16,636 nucleotides of DNA from CAG-307 sp964524125. GTDB taxonomy: Bacteria > Bacillota_I > Bacilli_A > Acholeplasmatales > Anaeroplasmataceae. The notes beneath the pieces were generated by a model. The model saw only the letters and a program-made list of their open reading frames with translations, did not search any database and was not told where the DNA came from. The first letter of the stretch is position 1, and each line of letters opens with the position of its first letter. Shown one piece after another: positions 6,984-15,978 of this stretch. Made by a program: the position numbers and the translations under genes. The stretch covers positions 1 through 16,636 of the forward strand of contig CAZGBY010000039.1 in assembly GCA_964524125.1 (NCBI GenBank), given 5' to 3'.

Positions 6984-7690
6984 TTATTGTTTTTCAACTA
7001 TTCCATTAATTGATGGGTCGTATTCTATACATAAACAGATTGAAAAACATGGTTCTTTCATAAACACTTCAAACTTCTTAACAATTATAGTATCACCTAG
7101 ATTTTCTGAAACTACCATAGATTTATCTTGATCATAAACTATTATTTGTGGTATTCCACCAAAATATCTAAATGCATTTGTATGAGCATCTATTATAGTT
7201 TTAGCATCAAATAGATCTACAGAAAAATAAACATATTTAATTCTTGAATATGATAAGGTCATACAAAATAAATAGATTCTAATATTGTTATAAAAGGATG
7301 TCTTAATAACATACTTACCAGAATCTGCTTGTCGTTCATATCATGTTTTATTTGTTCACGAATGCTATATTTCCTTAGTGGTTTAATAATCCTTGTTTGT
7401 TCTCGTACCTTTTTTACATATCTAAAGAATAATATTTGGTATTTCAAAATCAGGAAAATCTTCTTTTATTCTATTAAGTAAAACAGTATTATTTATTTGT
7501 TGACATAATTTTATAATTTCAATAATATATTGCTATAATTGTCTAAAATAAATTTATGTTCTTTTTAAAATTTATCAAAGAATTCTATATCTTTATCCTA
7601 CCAATTAAAAACTGTTTTATATAAAAGATTTAGTATTTCAGATATTTTAAGTTTTGATACTCCTAGTTCTTTTAGTTCTTATAATTTCTT
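6984..7690 (-). pseudogene. Decayed IS21-type transposase (IstA-like) remnant
   Basis: Several frames on the minus strand spell successive parts of an IstA-like transposase. Near 7680-7600 there is a helix-turn-helix segment (LKELGVSKLKISEILN, then KTVFNW). Near 7440-7350 there is YVKKVREQTRIIKPLRKYSIREQ. From 7272 to 6984 there is the catalytic-core region FCMTLSYSRIKYVYFSVD, FRYFGGIPQIIVYDQDK, VVSENLGD, KKFEVFMKE. In-frame stops, frameshifts and missing segments separate them, so no functional protein can be made. The reading stops at 6984 just after a DP...GIVEK segment, where intact relatives continue, and no istB is present. The outer limits are approximate; the element may extend to about 7796, where the minus strand reads CGTCATTTTTCATTT. 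It sits between the toxin-antitoxin promoter and the ABC transporter. Confidence 0.75.
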
Positions 7691-7796
7691 AAATCATTAA
7701 ATTCTTAGCTTTTTTGTTATTCCTTAGTTATTAGAATTGTTTGTTATATAATGAACTATATAAACTCATATGGCATTACTTCCTTAAATGAAAAAT

Positions 7797-7823
7797 GACG
7801 GTTGGATCTCACTCCTTCCGCCA
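7797..7823 (+). other. GC-rich block resembling a tRNA-Ser 3' end (possible integration scar)
   Basis: In very AT-rich surroundings, GACGGTTGGATC (7797-7808) followed by CTTCCGCCA (7815-7823) recalls the T-arm and acceptor end of serine tRNAs (GGGTTCGAATCC...CTCCGCCA). The T-loop has lost one base and the T-stem no longer pairs. No rest of a tRNA precedes it, so it is not a functional tRNA. It could be a leftover att site from an element that used a tRNA-Ser gene, or a chance match. Confidence 0.3.
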
Positions 7824-7833
7824 CTTGTATTTT

Positions 7834-8607
7834 TTATTTATAACTTATTTCATCATAAGATAATTCTTTACTATTAACTACATTATCACCATAAATAGTT
7901 TTAAGTTTACCAACATTAATAATATCATTAGCATTACCACTTTCAACAATACAACCATTCTTTAATAGATAAACTTTGCTATCCAAATATAGTGCATGAT
8001 TAGGATTATGCGATGATAAGATAATTGTTTTGTTTTCGGTTTTAACTAATGTTTTTAAAACACCTAAAACTTTATATTGATTTTTAATATCTAATGCTGA
8101 TGTCGGTTCATCTAATACAATTATATTTGTATTTTGAATTAATGCACAACAAATTGATACAATTTGTCTTTCACCACCAGAAATTTCTGACATTTTTTTA
8201 TTAAGTAAATATGTTATTCCTAATTTTCTAGCAAATTCTTCAACTACATTTTCATCATTTTTACTTGGAGATTGATAAAATTTCATCATATTGATTTTTC
8301 CAAATAATAAATATTCTTTTACTAAGAAATCGTCTATTTGATTATTTTTTTGTGATACATATGACATTAATTTAGAGCGTTCCTTAATGCTTAATTCTTT
8401 TATATCTTTCCCTTCAATGTAAATGCTACCTGTATATTCTTCTAAAAGTCCAGCTATAAGTTTTATCAATGTTGTTTTACCAGAGCCATTAAGCCCTAAT
8501 AAAACATTAATACTTCCTTGTTCAAATGTTGTTGTTAAATTTTCTAAAACTAATTTACCTCTTTTATTATATCGAAAATTCAAATTATTTATCTCAATCA
8601 TTTTCAT
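7834..8607 (-). CDS. ABC importer ATP-binding protein (FecE/FepC-like)
   Basis: Cytoplasmic ATPase of a type II (iron/siderophore/cobalamin class) ABC importer, which powers uptake through the partner permease. The protein is 257 residues long and intact. Visible are Walker A GLNGSGKT (38-45), the Q-loop at Q86, signature SGGERQ (143-148), Walker B IIVLDEP (162-168), the D-loop SALD and the H-loop histidine in SSHNP (H200). The start is ATG 8607, preceded by AAGGAGG and overlapping the end of the permease gene by 14 bases. A second in-frame ATG six bases on has poorer spacing. It is the last gene of the importer operon; no convincing terminator is seen after its stop. Confidence 0.93.
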   Translation of the reverse strand: MKMIEINNLNFRYNKRGKLVLENLTTTFEQGSINVLLGLNGSGKTTLIKLIAGLLEEYTGSIYIEGKDIKELSIKERSKLMSYVSQKNNQIDDFLVKEYLLFGKINMMKFYQSPSKNDENVVEEFARKLGITYLLNKKMSEISGGERQIVSICCALIQNTNIIVLDEPTSALDIKNQYKVLGVLKTLVKTENKTIILSSHNPNHALYLDSKVYLLKNGCIVESGNANDIINVGKLKTIYGDNVVNSKELSYDEISYK

Positions 8608-9607
8608 GTAATGTATTCCTCCTTACAAAGAGTAATATAACAAAAATAATTGTACCAAATAATCCTGTTACAGCTGATAATGGAATTTCAGCAGCTGTAA
8701 AAGTCCTAGATATAATATCTGCTATAATCATGAATGCAGCACCAAAAATCATTGATAAAGGAACTGTCTTTTTAGTATTTCTTCCAACCATTAATCTTAC
8801 AATGTGCGGAACGACTAATCCAATCCAACTAATTGTTCCACATATAGCTACAGAACTTGCAGTTAAAAGAGTGGCTAATATAATTATTAGCATTCGATAA
8901 AATTTATAATTTATTCCTTTAGTTTGTGCTTCTTCTTTGCCTAAGGCAACTACGTTTATTCTATAACTAATTAAAATAATTATAATAGAACATACTAAAA
9001 CAATCGGTAATAAAACATAAACATCATTCATTGTTGTATTTTCAAATGATCCCATCAACCAAAATGTAATTGTTGAAAGAGTTGTTTCTTCATCAGCTAA
9101 ATATTTAATAAAAGATAATACAGAACTCATAAAACCACCAACAATAATTCCAGATAATGTTAATATAGTAGATGATGTATTTTTCATTATTTTAGCTATA
9201 AATAAAGTCAAAAATACTGTAAGAATACCAACAACAAATGCAAATATACTAACAAGTAAAGTAGAGAGTCCTATTAATATTGCAAATGCAGCTCCTACAC
9301 CAGCACCTGAAGAAACGCCTAACAAATCAGGTGAAACTAATTTATTTTGAAATGTTTCTTGATATAATAGACCTGAGACACTTAAAGCTACTCCAGTTAA
9401 AGCAGCTATAATAGTTCTTGGTAATCTTAAATTTAAGATTATACTTCTTTCAATTTCAAATCCATCACTTGTAAATAATGTTTTAAAAAATACAGAAATT
9501 GAAATATTATATCTACCTAATATTAATGCAAATATAAATATAATAATAAATAATGAAATACCAATAATATAAATCACAAACGCTGGAACTCTCTTTTTTT
9601 TATTCAA
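8594..9607 (-). CDS. FecCD-family ABC importer permease
   Basis: Integral membrane subunit of a BtuC/FecCD/FhuB-type importer, with 337 residues and about 10 membrane segments. As the only permease in the operon it presumably works as a homodimer. Family hallmarks are RLPRTIIAALTGVALSVSG (61-79), then YQETFQNKLVSPDLLGVSSGAG, and the coupling-helix region GLVVPHIVRLMVGRN (263-277) that contacts the ATPase. The start is an unusual TTG at 9607, supported by GGGAGG nine bases upstream. It overlaps the stop of the binding-protein gene by eight bases (TTGAATAA holds both signals), so translation is likely coupled. The gene ends in TGA, the only TGA stop among the complete genes here. Confidence 0.92.
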   Translation of the reverse strand: MNKKKRVPAFVIYIIGISLFIIIFIFALILGRYNISISVFFKTLFTSDGFEIERSIILNLRLPRTIIAALTGVALSVSGLLYQETFQNKLVSPDLLGVSSGAGVGAAFAILIGLSTLLVSIFAFVVGILTVFLTLFIAKIMKNTSSTILTLSGIIVGGFMSSVLSFIKYLADEETTLSTITFWLMGSFENTTMNDVYVLLPIVLVCSIIIILISYRINVVALGKEEAQTKGINYKFYRMLIIILATLLTASSVAICGTISWIGLVVPHIVRLMVGRNTKKTVPLSMIFGAAFMIIADIISRTFTAAEIPLSAVTGLFGTIIFVILLFVRRNTLHEND

Positions 9608-10670
9608 GAGAATTTCCCTCCCTACTTAAACCATTTAGCATATTATTAGCCTCTTCATCAGTAAGGACTATACCAAAGAAGTCTTTACTTATTTCTTGGA
9701 TTTGTATTTTAACATCATAATTAAATAAATCAGGATATAACTTATTAGCTTGATCACATAAGAATACTGATGAAAAAACCGATATTTGTTCAAACATAGT
9801 AAGACCAATAGGAATATTATATATTTGATTATTTTTTACGGCATTTAAATTACAATAAGGTTCAGATTGAAGTAAATTTATTAAAGTTTTTTGATATCTT
9901 CCTCCTATAACTATTACATCAGGATTTTGTGCACATATTTCTTCAGCAGAAGGTTTATTAGTTTCGAATTTATCATGTAATGGAATCATACCTAAAACTT
10001 GATAAGCATATTGTGTGAATGATCCAACAGTTTCTGTATATCCGATTCCTTTATTTTTATCTCCACGAACATAATAAATAGTTCTTTTATCTTTAGTATA
10101 ATCTTCTAATTTTATTTGAATTTCATTTATTGTATTTGATAAATTTGACTTCCATTTATCAACTCTTTGATGAACATCTTCTTCATCCCATAATTCTTTT
10201 ACTAAATCAGCAAAGAAATATACATAATTACTATAATCAGGATTACCATATAAACTGACGCAAAGTGCAGGAACTCCATGTTCGTTTAAATTATTTGCGA
10301 TATATCCTTCTGGTGCAAAAACCAAATCTACGCCTCTTGAAATAAAAGTTTCATAGCTTTCTTCATATGCCAAACTATAACGTGAAGATGACCTCGAATC
10401 AAAAACTTCAGCCCATTCATTTTCTAATAATGTAGAATATACACCATCAATGTAGTCTGATAGTCCAAATGCGATTAATAGATCATATGTTGTTCTTGAT
10501 ACACAAGCAACTTTTTTAGGATTCTTCTTCACTTCAATTTCATTTCCAAGCATATCTTTTACAATTACTTTATCACCTTGATTACTCGACCTACAAGATG
10601 TCATTGTAATAGAAAATATTACAATTAAAATAGTAGTTAAAAACAATTTCAAAAACTTCTTTATATTCAT
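9600..10670 (-). CDS. Substrate-binding lipoprotein of an iron/siderophore-type ABC importer
   Basis: Extracellular solute-binding protein of the FecB/BtuF/FhuD class (PF01497), 356 residues. It has a lipoprotein signal: NIKKFLKLF, a hydrophobic core, then ITMTSC with the lipidated cysteine at residue 26. In a Gram-positive cell it would be anchored to the outer face of the membrane. Class features are VKDMLGNEIEVKKNPKKVACVS near the N-terminus and PSAEEICAQNPDVIVIGGR in the second lobe. The protein contains no obvious haem or cobalamin motif, so the ligand (iron chelate, haem, cobalamin or other metal) is open. The start is ATG 10670, preceded by GGAGG seven bases away. It is the first gene of the operon, followed with overlap by the permease and then the ATPase. 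A leader with nested inverted repeats lies directly upstream. Confidence 0.9.
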   Translation of the reverse strand: MNIKKFLKLFLTTILIVIFSITMTSCRSSNQGDKVIVKDMLGNEIEVKKNPKKVACVSRTTYDLLIAFGLSDYIDGVYSTLLENEWAEVFDSRSSSRYSLAYEESYETFISRGVDLVFAPEGYIANNLNEHGVPALCVSLYGNPDYSNYVYFFADLVKELWDEEDVHQRVDKWKSNLSNTINEIQIKLEDYTKDKRTIYYVRGDKNKGIGYTETVGSFTQYAYQVLGMIPLHDKFETNKPSAEEICAQNPDVIVIGGRYQKTLINLLQSEPYCNLNAVKNNQIYNIPIGLTMFEQISVFSSVFLCDQANKLYPDLFNYDVKIQIQEISKDFFGIVLTDEEANNMLNGLSREGNSLE

Positions 10671-10682
10671 TTTTTATCCTCC

Positions 10683-10760
10683 AAAGAGAAATACTTTTTA
10701 TTAAGCTGCTAAAGACTTAAAAAATATTATTAAGTCTTATTCGCAATTATTTTTCTCTTT
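10683..10760 (-). promoter_or_regulatory. Leader of the ABC importer operon with two nested perfect inverted repeats
   Basis: On the minus strand, AAAGAGAAA (10760-10752) pairs with TTTCTCTTT (10691-10683). Inside it, AAGACTTAA (10738-10730) pairs with TTAAGTCTT (10720-10712). Both stems are perfect 9-bp repeats and perfectly nested. The outer stem ends immediately before the GGAGG Shine-Dalgarno of the binding-protein gene. No T-run follows the inner stem, so it is not a simple terminator. I recognise no known riboswitch class. A translation-control element or an operator (for example for an iron regulator) are both possible. Confidence 0.5.
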
Positions 10761-10823
10761 ATTATTTAATAAAATTTATTAACTTCTTTTATTAAAAATC
10801 ATACTTTTTATTTCATATTATTT

Positions 10824-10851
10824 ATTATACTATTTAAGCAATTCATTCTAA
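10824..10851 (-). promoter_or_regulatory. Candidate promoter of the ABC importer operon
   Basis: The minus strand shows a perfect -10 box TATAAT (10829-10824), with a weak -35 TTAGAA (10851-10846) 16 bases upstream. The predicted start near 10817 would give a leader of about 146 bases containing the nested repeats. The region is very AT-rich, so the -35 box is uncertain. Nothing else is recognised between 10671 and 10913, and no clear terminator follows the res gene. Confidence 0.4.
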
Positions 10852-10913
10852 CCTTATATATATTAATAATTACTTATAATATTATATATAAAAGTCTATT
10901 ATTATTATTTTTT

Positions 10914-13900
10914 TTAATCATTAATTATATTAAGCAAATCTTCATAAGTTGTTACATGCTCATATTTAATGTTACTTGAAGACATCTTATTATAAAGTTT
11001 CTTAGCACACTCTATTTTTGCTTTTTCTATTCCTCTAAGTTGTAAAGAAGATAATGAGCCTTTTGTTTCAGCTAAGAAATAAATATGTTTAACTGTACCT
11101 TCTTTAAATGCAATAGCCCAGTCTGGACTGTAATTACCCATTGGAGTTGGTATATAGAATGAACGAGGCATTTTAGCATAAACGCATACTTCTTCAGCTT
11201 TTTCTAGATTATTTGCGAACTTACGTTCAACACCTTTTTTCTTATCACCATCAACGAAAACATAATCTTTAATATGTTTATCTACTTTTACTGCAGATTC
11301 AAAATCTAAAGTTAATTTAGATTCATTAAAAATATTAGAGTCAAATTCACCATCAATTTGATTGTAAGTTACATGTTCTACTATTAAAGAAGCTTTTTGT
11401 TCATTTACTAATAAAGAAACTTTGTTAATAAATTCTTCGGGATTATAAGAATACATCTTAAATTTAATAGGATCTATTTTCTTTAATATTTTGGCAATAG
11501 TCTTTCTAGTTAAGGAAGTATGGCTTGAAATTTTACCTAATAAATCATAAACAATTGTATCACTTGAAGCTGTACGTAATTCTTGAGTTCTTGTTTTTGC
11601 ATCTTTGAACGATACTCCATTTTTCACTTCTTCGTTATCAATAATATCTTTTTGTGAACCTGTAGATACAGTATACATTAATTTAGTCACTTTAAGATTT
11701 TCATTAATTGATTTAACTGAATTTTCAATTAATTCATTCGAATCAAAATCTACATAATATGCATATTTATGATTTATTAATTTCCATAATTCTTGAAATT
11801 CTTTTCTATAGAAATTTTCATTTAGTTCATTTTCTTGAATTTTTGGTTTATGACCACTAGATATAATTGAACTTAAAACAGATTCATCATATATCGATTG
11901 AACTAATTTAATAACATTATCAGTTAAGTAAGCTATTTCAGGTGGTAAAGCAGCTATATTTTCAGAAGCTAAATCATCTTTAAATTGTTGTGTAGGTTTA
12001 TCATTATCATCGATATAATCATTCTTTAATAAGTAACGATAAATCTTAGTTGCTTCTTGTTCAGTAATTGTAGTTTCTTCATTATCTATAATGATTTTCT
12101 TACCAGTAAAGAATTCTTTAGAAGCTTTTGTTGGTCTATCATATAAATCATCTTTCATTTCCGCTTGTAAACCTTTAACAAAATCTTCATACGAATCATT
12201 TGCGATAACTGTTAAAACATTTAATTTATGAACATCAAAATTAGGAATAGTTGAGTCCATTCTTTCACCAGTAGAGTTAACGCATAAACGAAGTCCACGT
12301 CCTACTTCTTGTCTTCTTTGAATGTTAGAATCACTATGCTTTAATGTACAAATTTGAAATACATTAGGATTATCCCAACCTTCTCTTAAAGCAGAGTGCG
12401 AAAAAATAAATCTTGTAGGTTCTTCAAATGATAATAATCTTTCTTTATTTTTCAAAATCAAATCATAAGCTGATATATCATCTGATATATCTGAACCACG
12501 TTTTAATTCTGAATCAACTTTTCTTCCTTTTTTATCAATTGAAAAATATCCTTGATGTGCCTTTGAAGCTGATGTATTTTTCAAATAATTAGAATATGGC
12601 GTTTCTAATAATTTAATATATTCCATTACTAATTTATTATATTCTTCTTCAAATATAGTACCGTATTCACTATTAACTTCATTACCATCTTCATCATATT
12701 TTCTATATTTAGCAACTTCATCAATAAAGAATAATGATAATACTTTAATTCCTTTATTATATAATTCTTCTTCTTTTTCAAAATGAGATTTTAAAGTTTC
12801 TCTTATTTGAATTCTTCTTATATCAAGTTCATTAACATCACCATATGCTAATCCTAGTTGTAATTCTTTTCCATTTAAAAATGTAACAGTATTATTAAAA
12901 GGATTAATTTCACTTATAACATATTGATCATGATACTGTTCCATTTCATTAGAAGTTTGATATAAGTTATCTCCAACTTTAAATATTCTTGTTTCTCTAT
13001 TAATTCTTGCACCTTTATATTGAATTTCTAATTCAATTTTAGCCATAGGTGCTTTATCTGGACTTATTATAATATCTTCTAAATATAGATAGCCATTAGT
13101 ACCTCTTAGATTTTTAATTGTAAATCCTTTTACTTCAATTTTCTTAACTAATTTTTTATTATATGCATCTAATGCATCTAATACATAAACAGTGTTATGT
13201 TCAATTTTATGAGTTGCAGAAAAGTTCATTGAAAATAAAGGATTAAAATTCTTTAAAGATTCTTGAGTGGCATTACCACCCATTTTTTGAGGTTCATCTA
13301 AAATAAGAATTGGTCTATTTTTAGAAAGTACATCTATTGGACGTCTAGATTGGAATTCATCAAGTTCTTCATAAATACGTCTTCCATCTGCACCTCTTGT
13401 ATTAAATGCTTGTATATTTATGATCATACAATTAATAGCATTTGAACTACTATAATGTTCTATTTCATCTAACTTTTTAGAATTGTAAATGAAGAATCTA
13501 GCTTTCTTACCATATTGGTCCATAAAATGTTCTTGAGTTATTTCAAATGTTTTCTTAACACCTTCACGAATTGCAATAGATGGAACTACAACTATAAACT
13601 TTGAAAATCCATATTTTTTATTAAGTTCAAACATTGTTTTAATATAAACATATGTTTTACCTGTACCAGTTTCCATTTCTATATCTAGTTCACAAGCACC
13701 AAGATTATGAGATAATTTTTGTGATTCTTTTATATTAGATAAATTCTGAATAGTTTGAATATTAGTTAGTAATTCTGTACTTGATAACCGAATAGTTGGA
13801 TTAGCATACCCTACAAGTTCAACATCATCATCTTCTATATCTTTTTCTAATATAAGTCCTATATCATCAAAAACCATACCAACTTGACTTTTTTTAGGCT

Positions 13901-14024
13901 TTACAACTATACCTCTATCAACACTATAGTCAAATCCTTCTTGATATGGTTGACCTTTAAAAACATTGATTATTGATTCAACAGCGTCGGATTGATATTG
14001 TTGGACTTTAAATTTAAATTTCAT
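10914..14024 (-). CDS. Type III restriction endonuclease subunit Res
   Basis: Restriction subunit of a type III system, which with Mod hydrolyses ATP to communicate along DNA and cuts near head-to-head recognition sites. It is 1036 residues long, full size for the family. The superfamily 2 helicase core shows motif I ETGTGKT (118-124), motif II LDEPQ (242-246), motif III FSATH (268-272), HSALREGWDNP (542-552) and motif VI QEVGRGLR (572-579). The C-terminal PD-(D/E)XK nuclease is visible as PDWAI (D968) and LAETKG (E986, K988), so all key residues are present. The start is ATG 14024, preceded by AGGAGG, whose first bases overlap the TAG stop of mod 12 bases upstream, implying coupled synthesis after Mod. 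It is the last gene of the operon. Confidence 0.95.
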   Translation of the reverse strand: MKFKFKVQQYQSDAVESIINVFKGQPYQEGFDYSVDRGIVVKPKKSQVGMVFDDIGLILEKDIEDDDVELVGYANPTIRLSSTELLTNIQTIQNLSNIKESQKLSHNLGACELDIEMETGTGKTYVYIKTMFELNKKYGFSKFIVVVPSIAIREGVKKTFEITQEHFMDQYGKKARFFIYNSKKLDEIEHYSSSNAINCMIINIQAFNTRGADGRRIYEELDEFQSRRPIDVLSKNRPILILDEPQKMGGNATQESLKNFNPLFSMNFSATHKIEHNTVYVLDALDAYNKKLVKKIEVKGFTIKNLRGTNGYLYLEDIIISPDKAPMAKIELEIQYKGARINRETRIFKVGDNLYQTSNEMEQYHDQYVISEINPFNNTVTFLNGKELQLGLAYGDVNELDIRRIQIRETLKSHFEKEEELYNKGIKVLSLFFIDEVAKYRKYDEDGNEVNSEYGTIFEEEYNKLVMEYIKLLETPYSNYLKNTSASKAHQGYFSIDKKGRKVDSELKRGSDISDDISAYDLILKNKERLLSFEEPTRFIFSHSALREGWDNPNVFQICTLKHSDSNIQRRQEVGRGLRLCVNSTGERMDSTIPNFDVHKLNVLTVIANDSYEDFVKGLQAEMKDDLYDRPTKASKEFFTGKKIIIDNEETTITEQEATKIYRYLLKNDYIDDNDKPTQQFKDDLASENIAALPPEIAYLTDNVIKLVQSIYDESVLSSIISSGHKPKIQENELNENFYRKEFQELWKLINHKYAYYVDFDSNELIENSVKSINENLKVTKLMYTVSTGSQKDIIDNEEVKNGVSFKDAKTRTQELRTASSDTIVYDLLGKISSHTSLTRKTIAKILKKIDPIKFKMYSYNPEEFINKVSLLVNEQKASLIVEHVTYNQIDGEFDSNIFNESKLTLDFESAVKVDKHIKDYVFVDGDKKKGVERKFANNLEKAEEVCVYAKMPRSFYIPTPMGNYSPDWAIAFKEGTVKHIYFLAETKGSLSSLQLRGIEKAKIECAKKLYNKMSSSNIKYEHVTTYEDLLNIIND

Positions 14025-14036
14025 ATTACAGTCCTC

Positions 14037-15977
14037 CTATAGTACTCGAATCTTTGTTGATGGTGAATGTGTTTTAAATATTTGTTCATTATTAATAGAA
14101 AGACTATCTGTAGAAAATGCAGAATCTTTAAATACAGCATATAATGGTTCTTGTTGCGCTATTTTAATTAATGTATCATTAGATAAATTATTATCAAAAC
14201 ATGCAATAATATCATTATCATTAACTTTATAATATTTAACATTATTAATATTCACTTCTTCAATTTTAGCAGATAGTTCAATTCCTAATTCTAACATTAC
14301 TTGGAATAATAAATCTAAATCAGTTCTATCAGATTTTATGTTATCTACAGATTCATCTAGTAATAATTGATTCATATGTGATGGATTATAGTAAACATCA
14401 TTCATATTTGATGAATCTAATTTTAGTACTCTAAAACCAATATCCAAAGAATCTGGATTTACTATTTCATCTAGTAAACCAGCTTTTGCTTGTTTTTCTT
14501 TTAATTCATCATAGATTTGTTTACCGGCTCTACGGATACGTTCTTCTCCTATATCACATATTGTTTTGTATCCTGCTTTATAAGCTTCAGATTTTTCAGA
14601 GCATTCTTCTTGTAATTGAACCATAATAAATTTTCTATTACCACCATCTTCAGCATTTAATTTCATAACTGCATGAGCAGTAGTAGCAGAACCAGAGAAA
14701 AAGTCTAAAATAATCGCATTTTTATCTGGAATTAATTTTATTAATTCATAAATTAATTCTACAGGTTTTGCAAAATCGAAATCAATTTTATAATTTGAAA
14801 GTATGGCAGTACCATTTTTATTAGCAAATTTAGCATTCATAAAATCATAAGATGCAAAAATTAAATTCATATCCTTTTCAACCATAATATTTGTTTTCAA
14901 TTGAAATTCTTTATTTATATAATTTTGTACCCTCAAACCATTTTTTGTTTGTACTAAAATCCCTAATCTAGCAGCAGCTTCCATTCTAGGTTTTGTCCAC
15001 AGCCATCTTCTTCTTGTTCCATCGTTTGCTATTGGTTTATAAATAATTCCGTTATACTCAAAATCATAATCTCCACCAGCTGAATAACCTTGCGTTGCTG
15101 AGGCTAATATTGGAGAAGTATCACCTTCGAAATATAATCCTATATTATCTTTTTTTACATTTTCAAGGCCATCTCTTCTTATTGTTCTATTAAAAGATAA
15201 ATTTCTATTTTTATTTTTTATAAGGACAAGAATATAATCATGTTGAATTGAAATATATTTTTCTTGAGAAGGACGTTGAGCACTAGTTAATCTTGGAATT
15301 AAAGACAGATAACTTGATTCGCCAAATATTTCAATACATACTTTAATTATATTGGCGCATTCATTATCATCTATACTGATAAATAAAACACCATCATCGT
15401 GTAATAAATCATAAGCCACTTTTATCCTAGAATATATAATATTCAACCAATCAGTATGAAAACGACCATTAGTTTCTGTATTTTGTACTAATCTATTTCC
15501 TTCTATATCATACTGCTCAGATTCATTTAAAAATTCGTCAGTACTTTTTGAAAAGTTATCCTTATAAATAAAATCTTTTCCTGTATTATAAGGAGGATCA
15601 ATATAAATCATCTTTACTTTTCCAAGATAAGTTTCTCTTAATAATTTTAATACATCAAGATTATCACCTTCAATATAAAGATTTTCAGTGGTATCAAAAT
15701 TAACAGACTTTTCTTTTACTGGTCTAAGTGTTGCGTTTATCTTACTATTTGCGAGTAATTTAGCTTTACTCTTATCAGGCCAAGTCATTTGATATCTTTC
15801 TTTTTTATCATTAATAACTACAGATGATAATTCTTGTTTCAATGCATCAAAATCCACACCAAGTACTACTTTACCATCTTTTTCAGTTTCAGTTACACAA
15901 TTAGGAAATAATTCCCTAATTTTTTTAATATTTTCTTGTGATATATCTTTTGTAGACATTTCTAATTTTTCTTTCAT
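14037..15977 (-). CDS. Type III DNA adenine-N6 methyltransferase subunit Mod
   Basis: Mod recognises the target sequence and methylates adenine, protecting host DNA and giving Res its specificity. It has 646 residues. The motif order is that of a beta-class methyltransferase: the catalytic DPPYNTG (127-133) precedes the S-adenosylmethionine site LDFFSGSATTAHA (424-436). The stretch from about 225 to 395 between them carries little family similarity and should be the target-recognition domain, so the recognition site cannot be predicted. The C-terminus (DLLFQVMLELGIEL, IACFDN, VFKDSAFSTDSLSINNEQIFK) is typical of type III Mod. The start is ATG 15977, with GAGGA eight bases upstream, one base after the stop of the DUF4391 gene. 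An in-frame ATG at 15959 has no ribosome binding site. No simple-sequence repeat of the kind that makes mod genes phase-variable is present. Confidence 0.95.
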   Translation of the reverse strand: MKEKLEMSTKDISQENIKKIRELFPNCVTETEKDGKVVLGVDFDALKQELSSVVINDKKERYQMTWPDKSKAKLLANSKINATLRPVKEKSVNFDTTENLYIEGDNLDVLKLLRETYLGKVKMIYIDPPYNTGKDFIYKDNFSKSTDEFLNESEQYDIEGNRLVQNTETNGRFHTDWLNIIYSRIKVAYDLLHDDGVLFISIDDNECANIIKVCIEIFGESSYLSLIPRLTSAQRPSQEKYISIQHDYILVLIKNKNRNLSFNRTIRRDGLENVKKDNIGLYFEGDTSPILASATQGYSAGGDYDFEYNGIIYKPIANDGTRRRWLWTKPRMEAAARLGILVQTKNGLRVQNYINKEFQLKTNIMVEKDMNLIFASYDFMNAKFANKNGTAILSNYKIDFDFAKPVELIYELIKLIPDKNAIILDFFSGSATTAHAVMKLNAEDGGNRKFIMVQLQEECSEKSEAYKAGYKTICDIGEERIRRAGKQIYDELKEKQAKAGLLDEIVNPDSLDIGFRVLKLDSSNMNDVYYNPSHMNQLLLDESVDNIKSDRTDLDLLFQVMLELGIELSAKIEEVNINNVKYYKVNDNDIIACFDNNLSNDTLIKIAQQEPLYAVFKDSAFSTDSLSINNEQIFKTHSPSTKIRVL

Positions 15978-15978
15978 C

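Noticed and set aside
7797..7823. Functional tRNA-Ser gene
   Set aside because: Only a 3'-like fragment with a non-pairing T-stem is present; no D-arm, anticodon arm or 5' acceptor precedes it.
8594..8596. TGA read as Trp (Mycoplasma code)
   Set aside because: All Trp codons checked are TGG and no long gene needs a TGA read-through; the permease ends naturally at TGA with the correct family length.
10671..10817. Cobalamin or other known riboswitch upstream of the ABC importer
   Set aside because: The leader is too short and AT-rich and lacks the conserved boxes I know for such classes; only the nested repeats are supported.
14037..15977. Phase-variable mod gene
   Set aside because: I looked for simple-sequence repeats such as tetranucleotide tracts in and before mod and saw none.
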